A stretch of DNA of 64,000 nt from Oceanobacter kriegii DSM 6294 (GTDB lineage Bacteria; Pseudomonadota; Gammaproteobacteria; Pseudomonadales; Oceanobacteraceae). Every line of letters starts with the position of its first letter. Positions within the stretch are counted from its first letter, which is position 1. The stretch covers positions 65,600 to 129,599 of the forward strand of contig NZ_KE383933.1 of NCBI RefSeq assembly GCF_000422845.1. Direction: 5' to 3'. The position numbers and the translations under genes are program-made. Under the pieces are notes generated by a model. That model saw nothing but the letters and a program-made list of their open reading frames with translations, searched no databases and was not told the origin of the DNA. Below, one piece after another: positions 63,904 through 64,000 of this stretch.

Positions 63904-64000
63904 TCACCAATGGTTGCGAATGTCCCCCAGGGCGTCAGCCAGCTGTGGAAAGTGGAACTCAAAACCCTGCTGTTGCAACACCACGGGCTGCACTTTCTGC
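63904..64000 (-). CDS. YfcH/TIGR01777-like NAD-dependent epimerase, C-terminal end only
   Basis: Reading the minus strand from the window edge to the TGA at 63904 gives KVQPVVLQQQGFEFHFPQL and then ADALGDIRNHW. The order VxPxxLQxxGFxFxxPxLxxAL is the typical C-terminus of YfcH-like sugar-nucleotide epimerases (SDR family). Only about 32 codons are in the window; the start and NAD-binding region lie beyond it. Confidence 0.65.
   Translation of the reverse strand, partial: QKVQPVVLQQQGFEFHFPQLADALGDIRNHW

Overview
The window looks like a chromosome segment of a Gammaproteobacterium, probably a marine Oceanospirillales-type organism. This rests on gene content (a full type VI secretion system with Fha/PpkA control, spermidine ABC transporter, membrane PQQ glucose dehydrogenase, AzgA-type purine permease, apt) and on the protein sequences read by eye; no species call is possible. 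Most of the window has the same moderately GC-rich coding style. The two AT-richer exceptions are the filamentous-phage segment (1-2.7 kb) and the effector/immunity pair (3-5.7 kb).

Layout. (1) 1-2716: right end of an integrated filamentous phage (inovirus): C-terminus of the adsorption protein, a pVI-like protein, a Zot/pI assembly ATPase and an opposing KfrA-like regulator with palindromic operators. It stops at a copy of the 3' end of a tmRNA (ssrA) gene followed by a terminator, so ssrA is the likely attachment site. An IS3-family transposase remnant follows. (2) 2988-5720 (minus): a candidate T6SS effector and a beta-propeller protein likely to be its immunity partner. (3) 6119-34446: a T6SS locus with all 13 core tss genes. 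A vgrG-PAAR-orphan-orphan cassette reads rightward; a long minus-strand block runs ppkA-tssA-tssB-tssC-tssC2-tagJ-tssE-tssF-tssG-tssH, then hcp, then tssL-tssM-tagF-pppA; fha/tagH-tssJ-tssK read rightward from a promoter region shared with ppkA. Kinase, phosphatase, FHA protein and TagF imply threonine-phosphorylation control.

(4) 34.6-37.6 kb: a MerR-type promoter driving a tiny ORF and a DUF2798 protein, facing a minus-strand operon of two ChaN-like proteins and a MerR regulator behind a Fur-box-like site. (5) 37.9-41.8 kb: potABCD. (6) 42.2-47.8 kb: gcd, a purine permease, a 265-bp inverted-repeat-bounded insertion, apt and two small conserved proteins. (7) 48-57.6 kb: a predicted amide-ligase/transglutaminase locus: ATP-grasp, alpha-E, DUF2126 transglutaminase, an ATP-grasp/alpha-E fusion and a second transglutaminase, divided by terminators into three units. 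(8) 57.9-61.2 kb: response regulator, CheX/CheC-like protein and a PAS-GGDEF-EAL protein. (9) 61.5-64 kb: membrane-anchored glutamate-synthase-like FMN protein, a small unknown, and the end of a YfcH-like epimerase.

The most promising candidates for new biology are the effector/propeller pair, the two orphan proteins behind PAAR (one with a natural hexahistidine tract), the three phosphothreonine-type motifs at the TssL N-terminus, the Fur/MerR-linked ChaN-like operon and the ATP-grasp/alpha-E/transglutaminase locus. All functions are inferred from sequence; no database search was run.
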